DNA of 64,000 nt, from positions 2,852,001 through 2,916,000 of the forward strand of contig NZ_RAPR01000001.1 in NCBI RefSeq assembly GCF_003610235.1, given 5' to 3'. Of this stretch, positions 9,736 to 18,834 are shown piece after piece; within the stretch, counting starts at the first letter, position 1; each line of letters starts with the position of its first letter. Origin of the DNA: Catellatospora citrea (GTDB lineage Bacteria > Actinomycetota > Actinomycetes > Mycobacteriales > Micromonosporaceae). Both the position numbers and the translations under genes were made by a program. The notes beneath the pieces were generated by a model. That model saw nothing but the letters and a program-made list of their open reading frames with translations, was not told the origin of the DNA and did not search any database.

Positions 9736-10935
9736 TCAGCGCAGGGGTGGGAGGACGTCGGCGACGTGGCCGATGACGACGATGGCGGGCGGGTTGAGCT
9801 GCTTGGCCAGGTCAGGTAGGTCGGCGAGGGTGCCGTGGACGGACTTCTGCTGGTCCGTCGTGCCCTCCTGGACGATCGCGGCCGGGGTCGCGGCGTCGCG
9901 GCCGTGGGCCAGCAGGGTCGCCACGATGGCGGGCAGGTTCTTCAGGCCCATCAGGATCACCAGGGTGCCGCGCAGCCGAGCCAGCGCGGGCCAGTCCACC
10001 AGGGAGTCCGGATGGTCCGGGCCGATGTGCCCGCTGACCACGGTGAACTCGTGCGCGACCCGGCGGTGCGTCACCGGGATGCCCGCCGCGGCGGGCACCG
10101 AGATCGCGCTGGTCACGCCGGGCACCACAGTCACCGGCACGCCCGCCTCGGCGCAGGCCAGCACCTCTTCGCCGCCGCGGCCGAAGACGTACGGGTCACC
10201 GCCCTTGAGGCGCACCACGAACAGCCCGGCCTTGGCCCGTTCCACCAGGATGCGGTTGATCTCCTCCTGCTGCGCGGCCGGTCCATAGGGCAGCTTCGCC
10301 ACGTCGACGAGTTCCACGTCGGCGCGCAGCTCGTCGAGGAGCAGGCCGGGGCCGAGCCGGTCGGCGACCACCACGTCGGCGGCGGCCAGCAGGCGACGGC
10401 CCTTGACCGTGATCAGCTCCGGGTCGCCGGGACCGCCGCCGACCAGCGCCACGGTGCCCTTCACCGTCTCCGGCACGGTCGCCTCGTCGGTGGCCAGCAG
10501 GTTCGCGATGCGGTCGCGCACCGCCACCGCCCGCCGCGGCGAGCCGCCCGCGAGCACGGCCACGGTCACCGCGCCGTGCCGGGCCACCGCCGGGGTCCAG
10601 GCGCTCGCGGCGTGCCGGTCGTCGGCGCGTACGCAGAAGATGCGGCGCTGCTCCGCAGCGGCCGAGACCGACTCCGCGGCGTCGTGGTCGTCGACCGCGA
10701 CCTGCACCAGCCAGACGCCGTCCAGGTCGGACTCGGCGAACGGCCGCTCCAGCCAGGTGAGCCGGCCCGCGTCGGCCAGCCCGCGCAGCGCGGGCGTCAG
10801 TTCCGGCGCGACCAGGCGCACCTGTGCACCGGCCGCCAGCAGCGCGGGCACCCGCCGGGTCGCCACCGCGCCACCGCCGACGACCAGCACCGGCCGCCCG
10901 TCCAACCGCAACGCCAAGGGGTAGAGGTCACTCAC
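9736..10935 (-). CDS. cobA: Uroporphyrinogen-III C-methyltransferase fused to siroheme-synthase N-domain (CobA/CysG-like)
   Basis: The 399-residue protein has a CysG-like N-terminal NAD-binding domain (residues ~1-150; VLVVGGGAVATRRV), known in the family for precorrin-2 dehydrogenase/ferrochelatase activity. The SUMT domain follows from ~160 (LVGGGPGDPELITVKG, LKGGDPYVFGRGGEE, VVPGVTSAISVPAAAGIPVTHR). The SUMT domain transfers two methyls from S-adenosylmethionine to uroporphyrinogen III, giving precorrin-2 for cobalamin or siroheme. Its ATG overlaps the cobT stop by 4 nt, so it is the second gene of a cobT-cobA operon; that pairing favours a cobalamin role. Whether the N-terminal dehydrogenase is active cannot be told from sequence. 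Confidence 0.92.
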   Translation of the reverse strand: MSDLYPLALRLDGRPVLVVGGGAVATRRVPALLAAGAQVRLVAPELTPALRGLADAGRLTWLERPFAESDLDGVWLVQVAVDDHDAAESVSAAAEQRRIFCVRADDRHAASAWTPAVARHGAVTVAVLAGGSPRRAVAVRDRIANLLATDEATVPETVKGTVALVGGGPGDPELITVKGRRLLAAADVVVADRLGPGLLLDELRADVELVDVAKLPYGPAAQQEEINRILVERAKAGLFVVRLKGGDPYVFGRGGEEVLACAEAGVPVTVVPGVTSAISVPAAAGIPVTHRRVAHEFTVVSGHIGPDHPDSLVDWPALARLRGTLVILMGLKNLPAIVATLLAHGRDAATPAAIVQEGTTDQQKSVHGTLADLPDLAKQLNPPAIVVIGHVADVLPPLR

Positions 10936-12023
10936 TGTTGCTGTTCATCCTTAGAGGCGACGCCAGCACTGTCGAAGGTCGCCATCTCGTGCAGGACCCG
11001 CACCGCGCCGGCCACGATGGGGTAGGCCAGCACGGCGCCGGTGCCCTCGCCCAGCCGGAGGCCGAGGTCGAGCAGCGGGTTCAGTTCGAGCTGCGACAAA
11101 GCCACGCTAGCGCCCGGCTCGACCGACTGATGCCCCGCGATCATGGCGTCCCGGCTGCTGGGCGCGATGGCCACCGCCGTCAGCGCGGCGGCCGCGGCGA
11201 TCACGCCGTCGAGGATGACCGGCACCCGGCGCGACGCCGCGCCGAGGATGAAGCCCGCCAGCCCGGCGTGCTCCAGGCCGCCGAGCGCGGCCAGCACCGC
11301 GACCGGGTCGGTGGCCGGGTCGCCGCCCCAGGACGGTCCGTGCAGGGCCAGCGCCTGCCGGATCACCTCGACCTTGCGCAGGTGGGTGGGCGCGTCGATG
11401 CCGGTGCCGTAGCCGGTCACCACGCCGGGGTCGCGGCCGGTGAACGCGGAGATCAGCGCCGCCGACGCGGTGGTGTTGCCGATGCCCATGTCGCCGGTGA
11501 GCAGCACGCGGGCCCCGCCGTCGATCATCGCGGACGCGGTCTGGATGCCGACTTCCAGCGCGGCCTGCGCCTCGGCGCGGGTCATCGCGGGCTCGACGGT
11601 CATGTCCCGGGTGCCGGCCCGCACCTTGGCCGAGATCAGGCCGTCGGCGGGGGGCAGGTCGGCGGCGACGCCGATGTCGACCACGGTCACCGTGACGCCG
11701 GTCTGCCGGGCCAGCGCGTTCACGGCGGCGCCGCCGGCCAGGAAGTTGCCGACCATCTGCGCGGTGACCTCTTGCGGCCACGGGGTCACGCCCTGCGCGT
11801 GCACGCCGTGGTCGCCGGCGAAGACGGCGAGCTGGGCGGGCTCCAGCCGCGGGGGCGGGCAGGCCGCGGCCAGCCCGGCCAGGCGCACCGACAGCTCCTC
11901 CAGCTCGCCGAGCGAGCCGGCGGGCTTGGTCAGCCGGGCCTGCAGTTCCCGGGCCAGCTTCATCGCGGCGGCGTCGAGCGGACGGACCGCCTCGATCGTT
12001 AAGCCCAACAGCTCACTCGTCAC
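10932..12023 (-). CDS. cobT: Nicotinate-nucleotide--dimethylbenzimidazole phosphoribosyltransferase
   Basis: CobT makes alpha-ribazole phosphate from nicotinate mononucleotide and dimethylbenzimidazole for the lower ligand of cobalamin. The 363-residue length and the motifs fit: PAGSLGELEELSVRLAG near residues 35-51, VFAGDHGVHAQGVTPWPQEVT, GDMGIGNTTASAAL, and EPGASVALSQLELNPLLDLGLRLGEGTGA. The conserved C-terminal Glu of the last motif is the expected catalytic base. It is the first gene of the operon with cobA and is transcribed away from the PBP gene across about 110 bp. Confidence 0.95.
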   Translation of the reverse strand: MTSELLGLTIEAVRPLDAAAMKLARELQARLTKPAGSLGELEELSVRLAGLAAACPPPRLEPAQLAVFAGDHGVHAQGVTPWPQEVTAQMVGNFLAGGAAVNALARQTGVTVTVVDIGVAADLPPADGLISAKVRAGTRDMTVEPAMTRAEAQAALEVGIQTASAMIDGGARVLLTGDMGIGNTTASAALISAFTGRDPGVVTGYGTGIDAPTHLRKVEVIRQALALHGPSWGGDPATDPVAVLAALGGLEHAGLAGFILGAASRRVPVILDGVIAAAAALTAVAIAPSSRDAMIAGHQSVEPGASVALSQLELNPLLDLGLRLGEGTGAVLAYPIVAGAVRVLHEMATFDSAGVASKDEQQQ

Positions 12024-12121
12024 GACCTCACCTCACCACGTCGACTGTCGCGATGCCGACTCGGGGGTAGAAAACGTCGCGTCTTTTACTGCTTTGAATC
12101 CATCTACTGAGTAGTTTGTCC

Positions 12122-12136
12122 TACCTTTGTAGGGTG
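12122..12136 (+). promoter_or_regulatory. Leaderless-type promoter and start of the PBP gene
   Basis: TACCTT at 12122-12127 lies 6 nt before the GTG at 12134. This matches the TANNNT / 6-7 nt / start-codon pattern seen at about a dozen other genes in the window. It decides the start over an upstream in-frame TTG at 12116. Confidence 0.55.
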
Positions 12137-14356
12137 AAGCCGCTTAGCCGCCTAAAAGGTGCAATTTCCGCCACCGGACGTCTCGCGCCGATCCTGCGCT
12201 CGGGCCTGATCGCAGGCGTCGTCGTCGCCGCGGTCACCTACCCCCTCGCCGCCGTGGGCGGCCTCGGGCTGAAGGCCGGCGCCGATTTCTACGACTCGCT
12301 GCCGGCCGAGCTCAAGAGCCTGCCGCCGGCGCAGACCAGCTACGTGTACGCGTCGGACGGCAAGACGCTGCTCACGAACTTCTACGAGGAACACCGCAAG
12401 TACTCGCCGATCGCCGACGTGTCGGAGAACATCCGCAAGGCGATCGTGGCCAGCGAGGACGGGCGCTTCTACGAGCACAACGGCGTCGACGCCAAGGGCA
12501 TCGCGCGCGCCTTCGTGGCCAACCACACCGCGGGTGAGGTCTCCCAGGGCGCGTCGACGCTGACCATGCAGTACGTGCGCATGGCACTGCGCGACGGCGC
12601 GCAGACCCCCAGCGAGGTCATGGCGGCGACCGAGCAGACCCCACTGCGCAAGATCCGTGAGGCCCGGCTGGCCATCAAGGTGGAGAAGGAACTGTCGAAG
12701 ACCGACATCCTCGAGCGCTACCTGAACGTGGCCTACTTCGGGCACCGTGCCTACGGCGTCTTCGCCGCGGCGCAGATCTTCTTCTCCAAGCTGCCGAAGG
12801 ACCTGACGCTGGCCGAGTCGGCCACCCTGGCGGGCCTCGTCAAGGCGCCCACCGCGTACGACCCGGCGGGCAGCGACCAGACGGCGGCCACCCAGCGGCG
12901 CAACTACGTCATCGACCGGATGGCCGAACTCGGCTACATCACACCCGAGGTCGCGGCGACGACGAAGAAGGAACCCATCAAGCTGAAGATCACCGAGCCG
13001 CCGAACGACTGCATCGCGGTCGCCAAGCAGAACAACAGCTGGGGCTTCTTCTGCGACATGTTCAAGAACTGGTGGCTGTCGCAGCCGGCGTTCGGGGCCA
13101 ACCCGGGCGAGCGCGAGGACAACCTGCGCCGCGGCGGCTACAAGATCACCACTTCGCTGGACCCGAAGGTCCAGGACATCGCGATGGACCACGTCACCAA
13201 GCGCCAGCCCATCGGCAGCGCGTACGCCCTGGGCGAGGTCGTGGTGCAGCCCGGCACCGGGCTGGTCAAGGCGATGGCGGTGAACCGCACCTACTCCCTC
13301 GACCAGGACGGCAACGGGGCGCACACCGACCCCAAGCGCTACGGCAAGGTCAAGGGCAACTACCCGAACACGGTGAACCCGCTGCTCGGCGGCGGCAACC
13401 TGCCCGGCTACCAGGCCGGCTCGACGTTCAAGATCTTCACAATGGTCGCCGCGCTCGACGCCGGCATGAAGATGAACACCTGGTTCTACGCGCCGCACCG
13501 GTACAAGTCGCAGTACTTCGCCGGCTGGGGCGAGCGCGGCTCCTGCGGCGGCGGGCACTGGTGCCCGTCCAACGCCAGCGGCTCGATGACCGGCAACCAC
13601 GCCATGTGGTCGGGCTTCGGCAAGTCGGTCAACACGTACTTCGTGCAGCTCGAGCAGAAGGTCGGCGCGGACAAGGCGGTGCGCATGGCCGAGCGGCTCG
13701 GCCTGAAGTGGCGCACCGACATCGACCAGCTGCAGGCCTCCCCGGGCAAGTCCAAGACCTGGGGTTCGTTCACCCTCGGCGTCGCGGACACCACGCCGCT
13801 GGAGATGGCCAACGCGTACGCCACCATGGCGGCCGACGGCAAGTTCTGCGAGGCGCTGCCGGTCACCGGGATCATCAAGCCCGACGGCACCCCGGCGATG
13901 ATGGAGGTCAAGGGCAAGCAGGTGCCGGTCGCCACGCCCCGCTGCCGGCAGGAGGTCAGCAAGGACGTGGCCCGCGCCGCCACCGACGCGATGCGCTGCG
14001 TCACCGGGTACGGCGCGGCCAAGGGCGGCTGCGGCGGCTGGTCCACCGCCCCCGGCGTCTACGGCATGGTCGACCGCCCGGTCGCGGGCAAGACCGGCAC
14101 CACCGACGACACCCGGGCCGCCTGGTTCGTCGGGTTCACCAAGGAGCTGGCCGCGGCGGCGTTCATGGCCGACCCGGACAACCCGTTCCACGCCACCGGC
14201 GACTACAACGCCTGGAAGCCGATCGAGACCGTGGCGTACACGCTCAAGGACTCGCTGAAGGGCAAGGACGTGCAGCAGTTCACGCCACCGTCCGACAACA
14301 TCCTCGGCAAGAAGCCCGCGAACCTGCCGAAGATGAAGAAAAAGAAGAAGAACTGA
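12134..14356 (+). CDS. Class A penicillin-binding protein (transglycosylase/transpeptidase)
   Basis: This 740-residue bifunctional peptidoglycan synthase has one N-terminal membrane anchor (residues ~18-45). The GT51 domain shows SEDGRFYEHNGVDAKGI, QGASTLTMQYVR and ERYLNVAYFGHRAYGV. The transpeptidase domain has GSTFKIF with catalytic Ser430, the SVN motif in KSVNTYFVQ, and KTGTTDD. It polymerises glycan chains and cross-links peptides outside the membrane. The C-terminus is a run of lysines, unusual but common in actinomycete PonA-type proteins. GTG 12134 is preferred because of the leaderless promoter. It is monocistronic with a strong terminator. Confidence 0.93.
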   Translation: MKPLSRLKGAISATGRLAPILRSGLIAGVVVAAVTYPLAAVGGLGLKAGADFYDSLPAELKSLPPAQTSYVYASDGKTLLTNFYEEHRKYSPIADVSENIRKAIVASEDGRFYEHNGVDAKGIARAFVANHTAGEVSQGASTLTMQYVRMALRDGAQTPSEVMAATEQTPLRKIREARLAIKVEKELSKTDILERYLNVAYFGHRAYGVFAAAQIFFSKLPKDLTLAESATLAGLVKAPTAYDPAGSDQTAATQRRNYVIDRMAELGYITPEVAATTKKEPIKLKITEPPNDCIAVAKQNNSWGFFCDMFKNWWLSQPAFGANPGEREDNLRRGGYKITTSLDPKVQDIAMDHVTKRQPIGSAYALGEVVVQPGTGLVKAMAVNRTYSLDQDGNGAHTDPKRYGKVKGNYPNTVNPLLGGGNLPGYQAGSTFKIFTMVAALDAGMKMNTWFYAPHRYKSQYFAGWGERGSCGGGHWCPSNASGSMTGNHAMWSGFGKSVNTYFVQLEQKVGADKAVRMAERLGLKWRTDIDQLQASPGKSKTWGSFTLGVADTTPLEMANAYATMAADGKFCEALPVTGIIKPDGTPAMMEVKGKQVPVATPRCRQEVSKDVARAATDAMRCVTGYGAAKGGCGGWSTAPGVYGMVDRPVAGKTGTTDDTRAAWFVGFTKELAAAAFMADPDNPFHATGDYNAWKPIETVAYTLKDSLKGKDVQQFTPPSDNILGKKPANLPKMKKKKKN

Positions 14357-14368
14357 ACGGCTCACACA

Positions 14369-14404
14369 GCGAAGGGGCCCCGCCGCACGGCGGGGCCCCT
14401 TCGC
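14369..14404 (+). terminator. Terminator of the PBP gene
   Basis: A GC-rich perfect inverted repeat (about 15-17 bp per arm, minimal loop) lies 13 nt after the stop and ends in CCCCTTCGC. It also lies downstream of the convergent GNAT gene (end 14429), so it may serve both. Confidence 0.8.
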
Positions 14405-14428
14405 TGGCGTGTCAGCTTCGTTTGCAGG

Positions 14429-15028
14429 TCAGCGCAGGTCGGCGGCCACTATCGACCAGACCTCCAGGTCCACCCGGCCGCTGTGCACGTATCCGGCGTT
14501 GCGCAGCAGGCCCTCGTAGGTGAAGCCGGCCTTCTCGGCCACCCGCCGCGACGCGGTGTTGCCCGGGGCCACCCGCAGCTCGATGCGCTGGAAGCCGTGC
14601 TCCAGCACCAGCGCCAGGGTCAGCGCGTCCACCGCCTCCGGCGCCATGCCCAGCCCGCGGGTGTCCGCGGAGACGGCGTACGAGATCTCGGTGACCCGGC
14701 CGACCCAGTCCGTGCGCTTGGTCCACAGGCAGCCCACCAGCCGCTGGTCCTCGCGCCGCACGATGCCGTAGTGGTCGCCCGCCCCGCTGTCGCGGCGCTC
14801 CCCCGCCATCTCCGTGCACCACGAGCGCCCGTCGATCTGGCCGAACTCCTTCGGGAACGGCAGCCAGCGCTGCGTCTGCTTGTCCGCGAAGATCTCCGTC
14901 ACCGGGTCGGCGTCGGCGGCCACCAGCGGGCGCACGTCCAGCCGCGGCGTCTGCACGGTCATCGTCGGAAAGCGGCGCACCGCGATGTTGCCCAGCCCGG
15001 CCACGCCGGAATCGGGATTGGCAGACAT
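14429..15028 (-). CDS. GNAT family N-acetyltransferase (RimJ/RimL-like)
   Basis: This 199-residue protein is a single GNAT domain. It shows TPRLDVRPLVAADADPVTEIF at the start, EISYAVSADTRGLGMAPEAVDAL (motif A, the acetyl-CoA binding region), and ELRVAPGNTASRRVAEKAGFTYEGLLR (motif B). The family acetylates protein N-termini or small amines; the substrate is unknown here. I prefer ATG 15028, which has a GGAG at a somewhat long spacing, over the upstream ATG at 15073, which has no ribosome binding site. It is monocistronic and faces the PBP gene. Confidence 0.85.
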   Translation of the reverse strand: MSANPDSGVAGLGNIAVRRFPTMTVQTPRLDVRPLVAADADPVTEIFADKQTQRWLPFPKEFGQIDGRSWCTEMAGERRDSGAGDHYGIVRREDQRLVGCLWTKRTDWVGRVTEISYAVSADTRGLGMAPEAVDALTLALVLEHGFQRIELRVAPGNTASRRVAEKAGFTYEGLLRNAGYVHSGRVDLEVWSIVAADLR

Positions 15029-15194
15029 ACGACAGACTCCAGACGTAAGGGCGGCCGCCTCGGCGGAGCGCATGAACCGTTCCTCGGACGCGCGGCCGCT
15101 GTCCGAAGCTGCACCATACCCGCTGTGCCATCCGGTCGCCCGAGTGACCGCTCCACCGATCGGCCGTGACAGAACTCACAGCTCAGGGCGTGGG

Positions 15195-15209
15195 TAAACT
15201 GCCCGGGTG
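15195..15209 (+). promoter_or_regulatory. Leaderless-type promoter of the SURF1 gene
   Basis: TAAACT at 15195-15200 lies 6 nt before the GTG start at 15207. No Shine-Dalgarno sequence is visible. Confidence 0.5.
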
Positions 15210-16040
15210 CACGCCCTCCTCACCCGCCGCTGGCTGACCGTCTTCGCCGTCGCCCTGCTCGCCTCCTTCGTGATGGTGCTGCTCGGCCGCTGGCAGTGGA
15301 GCCGGTACGAGCTGCGCAGCGCGATCAACGACCGGATCGACGCCAGCACCGTGGTCACGCCCGTGCCGGTCGGCGACGTGCTGTCCCCCGCCACCGGCGG
15401 CAAGGGCGCGGCCCCGGGCCCCGGCGAGGACCGCGCCTGGACGCGGATCACCGCCACCGGGCGGTACGACGCCACCCAGGAGATCCTGGTGCGCAACCGC
15501 ACCGTCGACGGGCAGGTCGGCTACGAGATCCTCACGCCCCTGCTGCTGGCCGACGGCTCGGCGCTGCTGGTCGACCGCGGCTGGGTGCCGCCGCACCCCG
15601 ACGGCATCACCGTCGCCCCGCAGTTCCCCGCAGCACCGAGCGGCACGGTCACCGTCGTCGGCCGGGTGCACCTGACCGAATCCGGCGCGGGCGCCGTCGA
15701 CCAGCGCAACGGCCATTGGGAGACCCGCCGGGTCAGCGTGCCCGCCATCGCCGACAAGCTCCCCTACCCGGTGCTCGGCGCGTACGTGCTCGCCGACGCC
15801 GACACCCCCGGCGCGCAGGGGCTGACCGCGATCGAGGTCGGCCACGAGAACGACTGGCTCAACCTCGGGTACGCGATCCAGTGGTGGATCTTCGCGGCGG
15901 GCGCCCTGGTCGGCGTGGCCTACCTGTACCGCAAGGACCAGCGTGAGCAGCGCGCCGCGGCCGAGTCCGGCACCGGCCCGGACCCGGAGCCCGCGCCCAA
16001 GCCCGAGCCCGAGCCCGCCGACGCCGCCACGTCCGCCTGA
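15207..16040 (+). CDS. SURF1 family protein (cytochrome oxidase biogenesis)
   Basis: The 277-residue protein has the SURF1 topology: an N-terminal membrane helix (residues ~8-25, LTVFAVALLASFVMVLLGRWQW), an extracytoplasmic domain, and a C-terminal helix (~218-235). The domain contains the conserved GRWQW and LLVDRGWVPP motifs; the second helix is in LGYAIQWWIFAAGALVGVAY. SURF1 assists assembly of haem a into cytochrome c oxidase. The last 35 residues are a Pro/Glu-rich acidic tail. The gene is monocistronic or leads into the proline-rich membrane protein 170 bp on. Confidence 0.9.
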   Translation: MHALLTRRWLTVFAVALLASFVMVLLGRWQWSRYELRSAINDRIDASTVVTPVPVGDVLSPATGGKGAAPGPGEDRAWTRITATGRYDATQEILVRNRTVDGQVGYEILTPLLLADGSALLVDRGWVPPHPDGITVAPQFPAAPSGTVTVVGRVHLTESGAGAVDQRNGHWETRRVSVPAIADKLPYPVLGAYVLADADTPGAQGLTAIEVGHENDWLNLGYAIQWWIFAAGALVGVAYLYRKDQREQRAAAESGTGPDPEPAPKPEPEPADAATSA

Positions 16041-16208
16041 CCCTCCTCGCCTGGTCGGGTCAGCGGCGTCGGCCGCGGCGACCGGCACGACCGTCCGGTG
16101 CGGACACCGATCCGGTGATCGCGCCGTGCCTGCCGAGGCACCTGCGCACGCACGGGCGGGCGACGGAGGCAGCCGATGCACTGGCACGGCAACGGCTATG
16201 GTGCCGGT

Positions 16209-17237
16209 GTGACCGACGAGCAGCCCGACCAGCCGCGCCCCGACCTGCCGCCGACCCTGCCGCTGCCGACCGAGCCGATGAAGGCCTTCGGCGCGCGCGC
16301 CCGCGCCGAGATGCCCGACGCAGCCCAGGTCCCCGTCGCCGCACCGCCGAGCGAGCCGCCGGCCCCGCCGACCATGCCCGTGGTCTACCTCGCCGCACCG
16401 CCGGCCGACCCGACCCAGCCGATCCCGTCCGCACCCGCCGTGGGCTCGGCGTCCGTCCCCACCCCGCCGACGGCCCCGATCCCCGCCGCACCCGCGGTGG
16501 GATCCGCGCAGGTCTCCAGCCCGCCCGCCGCACCGCTCGCGCCCACCGCGCCGATCTCGGCCGCACCCGCCGTAGGGTCCGCGCAGGTGTCCACACCCCC
16601 GCTCGCACCCACCGCCCCGATCTCGGCCGCACCGGCCGTAGGGTCCGCGCAGGTGTCCACACCCCCGGTCGCATCGTCGCCGTGGACGCCGCCGGTCGCC
16701 GCCGCGCCACCGGCTCCGGCCGCGCCCGTGGCACCCCCGGTCGCGCCGCCGCCCATCGCCCCACCACCCGCGGCGCGTGCGACGCAGCCGACGCAGCCCG
16801 CTCCGCCGCGGTTGCAGTTGCCGCACACCCCCGCTCCGGCGACCCGGCCACCGGCCACACCGCCCGGTCGGCCCGCGGCCGGTCCCGGGCCGGTGCTCGT
16901 GCAGCTCGGCGAGGTGTCGGTCAGCTCGACCACGATCCACACGCCGTCGGGCGAGATCCCGCTGCGCGGTTCGCAGTGGGCGGTCAGCGATCAGTGGCAC
17001 TCACAGCAGCGCATCCCCACCTGGGCGGTGGTCTGCGCGGTGCTGGGCTTCTTCCTGCTCTGCTTCCTGAGCCTGCTCTTCCTGCTCGCCAAGGAGACCC
17101 GGTACAGCGGCACGGTCCAGGTCATCATCACCAACGGCCCGCGCCAGTACGTGGTCCGCATCCCGGTCACCGACCAGCGCGTCGTCGCCCACATCCACGC
17201 CCAGGTCAACTACGCCCGCTCCCTGGCCGCCCTGTGA
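16209..17237 (+). CDS. Proline/alanine-rich single-pass membrane protein with 22-aa repeats
   Basis: From GTG 16209 this is a 342-residue protein. TATGGT at 16197-16202, 6 nt upstream, suggests a leaderless start; ATG 16176 is the alternative. Residues ~1-230 are low-complexity Pro/Ala/Val with a 22-residue repeat based on PTAPISAAPAVGSAQVSTPP, two near-perfect copies and two degenerate ones. The end holds one membrane helix (WAVVCAVLGFFLLCFLSLLFLLA, ~275-297) and about 45 residues beyond it. I recognise no family for the C-terminal domain. The arrangement resembles a cytoplasmic tether on a membrane-anchored small domain, but the function is unknown. Confidence 0.7.
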   Translation: MTDEQPDQPRPDLPPTLPLPTEPMKAFGARARAEMPDAAQVPVAAPPSEPPAPPTMPVVYLAAPPADPTQPIPSAPAVGSASVPTPPTAPIPAAPAVGSAQVSSPPAAPLAPTAPISAAPAVGSAQVSTPPLAPTAPISAAPAVGSAQVSTPPVASSPWTPPVAAAPPAPAAPVAPPVAPPPIAPPPAARATQPTQPAPPRLQLPHTPAPATRPPATPPGRPAAGPGPVLVQLGEVSVSSTTIHTPSGEIPLRGSQWAVSDQWHSQQRIPTWAVVCAVLGFFLLCFLSLLFLLAKETRYSGTVQVIITNGPRQYVVRIPVTDQRVVAHIHAQVNYARSLAAL

Positions 17238-17248
17238 TCCGCATTGAA

Positions 17249-17310
17249 TAGACGTCGGCCTGTCACATCGAGAAAAGCAGATCGAACTCGATGTAACAGG
17301 CCAACGTCTA
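17249..17310. terminator. Long inverted repeat between convergent genes
   Basis: Arms of 24 nt (17249-17272 and 17287-17310) pair at 22 of 24 positions around a 14-nt loop. It is AT-richer than its surroundings. It most simply acts as a bidirectional terminator for the proline-rich gene and the M20 dipeptidase gene. Confidence 0.65.
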
Positions 17311-17378
17311 TGGCAAACGGGGTGAGGTCGCGCAGACCGCCCACTGTCCCGCGTAGGAGGCAGTGGGCGGTTACGTGG

Positions 17379-18752
17379 TCAGGACTTGGCGGCCTCGGCG
17401 ACGTTGTGCAGGAGCAGGGCCTCGGCGAGGCAGACCCGGGCGAACTCGCCCAGGTGCAGGCTCTCGTTGGGGCCGTGCGCCTTGGCGTGCGGGTCCTCCA
17501 CGCCGGTGACCAGGATCGACGCACCCGGGAACATCTCCTGGAACGTCGCGATGAACGGGATCGACCCGCCGACGCCGATCTCGACCGGCTCGGTGCCGTC
17601 CCAGGCCGTCGCGAACGCCGAGCGGGCCGCGTCGAAGTACTTGCCGGTGGCGTCGATCACGCACGGGTTGCCGTCGTGCTCGAACTCGAAGCTGATCTTC
17701 GCGCCCCACGGCACGTGCTTCTCCAGGTGCGCCATCAGCGCCTGGTACGCCGACTTCGGGTCGTCGCCGGGGGCGAGCCGCATGCTCAGCTTGGCGCGGG
17801 CCGCCGGCACGAGCGCGTTGGGCGCCTCGGCGGTGCGCGGGGCGTCGATGCCGAGCACGGCCAGCGCCGGCTTGGTCCACATCCGGTCGACGATGCGGCC
17901 GGTGCCGATCAGCTCGACGCCGTCGAGGATGCCGGCCTCCGCGCGGTAGCGGTCCACCGGGTAGTCCAGCGGCGCGGCCGCGCCGCTGACCAGACCGGGC
18001 ACCGCCACGTCGCCGTTCTCGTCGTGCAGCGTCGCCAGCAGCCGGCACAGCACGGTCAGCGCGTCGGGCACGGCACCGCCGAACATGCCGCTGTGCACCG
18101 CGGACCCCAGCACCTGCACGTCGACGAAGGTGTTCACGATGCCGCGCAGCGAGGTCGTCAGCGCGGGCACACCGATGTCCCAGTTGCCGGAGTCGGCGAT
18201 GACGATGACGTCCGCGGCCAGCTCGGCCTTGTGCTTCTCCAGCAGGCCGGGCAGCGAGTCGGAGCCGAACTCCTCCTCGCCCTCGACGAACACGACCACG
18301 CCCAGCGGCAGCCGGTCGTCGTCGGTGCCGCAGCCGAACGCGCGAAGCGCCGCGATGTGCGCCATGACGCCGGCCTTGTCGTCGGCGGCGCCGCGGCCGT
18401 AGAGGCGGCCGTCGCGCTCGGTCGGCTCGAACGGCTCCGACTCCCACTTGCTCAGGTCGCCGACCGGCTGGACGTCGTGGTGGGCGTAGAGCAGGACGGT
18501 CGGCGCGCCGGCCGGAGCGGGGCGGCGGCCGATGACCGCGGGGTGCCCGTCGCCGATCCGGCTGACCTGCACGTCGAGCCCGACGCCGCGCATGAGTTCG
18601 GCGACCGCCTGGGCGGAACGCTCCAGCGGGGCGAAGTCGAAGCCGTCGAAGGCGATGCCGGGAATGCGTACGAGCGCCTCGAGGTCGGCCCGTACCCCCG
18701 GGAGCTCGCGCTCGATCGCAGCGCGCAGCTCGTCAACAGTGAGGGTCGTCAT
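17379..18752 (-). CDS. M20 family dipeptidase/metallopeptidase
   Basis: This 457-residue protein is a full-length M20A/M20C-type zinc peptidase. Metal-site motifs are present in order: LLYAHHDVQPVG (H91, D93), GRGAADDKAG, VFVEGEEEFGS with the catalytic/metal Glu pair, and AHGPNESLHL near the C-terminus. An inserted dimerisation domain lies between. The family cleaves dipeptides or removes amino acids from short peptides in the cytosol; there is no signal peptide. A further ORF extends upstream in another frame but is a shadow. Substrate unknown. Confidence 0.9.
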   Translation of the reverse strand: MTTLTVDELRAAIERELPGVRADLEALVRIPGIAFDGFDFAPLERSAQAVAELMRGVGLDVQVSRIGDGHPAVIGRRPAPAGAPTVLLYAHHDVQPVGDLSKWESEPFEPTERDGRLYGRGAADDKAGVMAHIAALRAFGCGTDDDRLPLGVVVFVEGEEEFGSDSLPGLLEKHKAELAADVIVIADSGNWDIGVPALTTSLRGIVNTFVDVQVLGSAVHSGMFGGAVPDALTVLCRLLATLHDENGDVAVPGLVSGAAAPLDYPVDRYRAEAGILDGVELIGTGRIVDRMWTKPALAVLGIDAPRTAEAPNALVPAARAKLSMRLAPGDDPKSAYQALMAHLEKHVPWGAKISFEFEHDGNPCVIDATGKYFDAARSAFATAWDGTEPVEIGVGGSIPFIATFQEMFPGASILVTGVEDPHAKAHGPNESLHLGEFARVCLAEALLLHNVAEAAKS

Positions 18753-18834
18753 GAGGATGATCCTGTCACGGCCCCCGGACGACCTGCACGGCGATCGGCC
18801 GGTTGGGGCCGGTGCCGCCGGCTCCCGCCCCGGC

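Noticed and set aside
12116..12133. TTG 12116 as the start of the PBP
   Set aside because: The TACCTT hexamer 6 nt before GTG 12134 would put transcription start at or after 12134, so the TTG would be outside the message.
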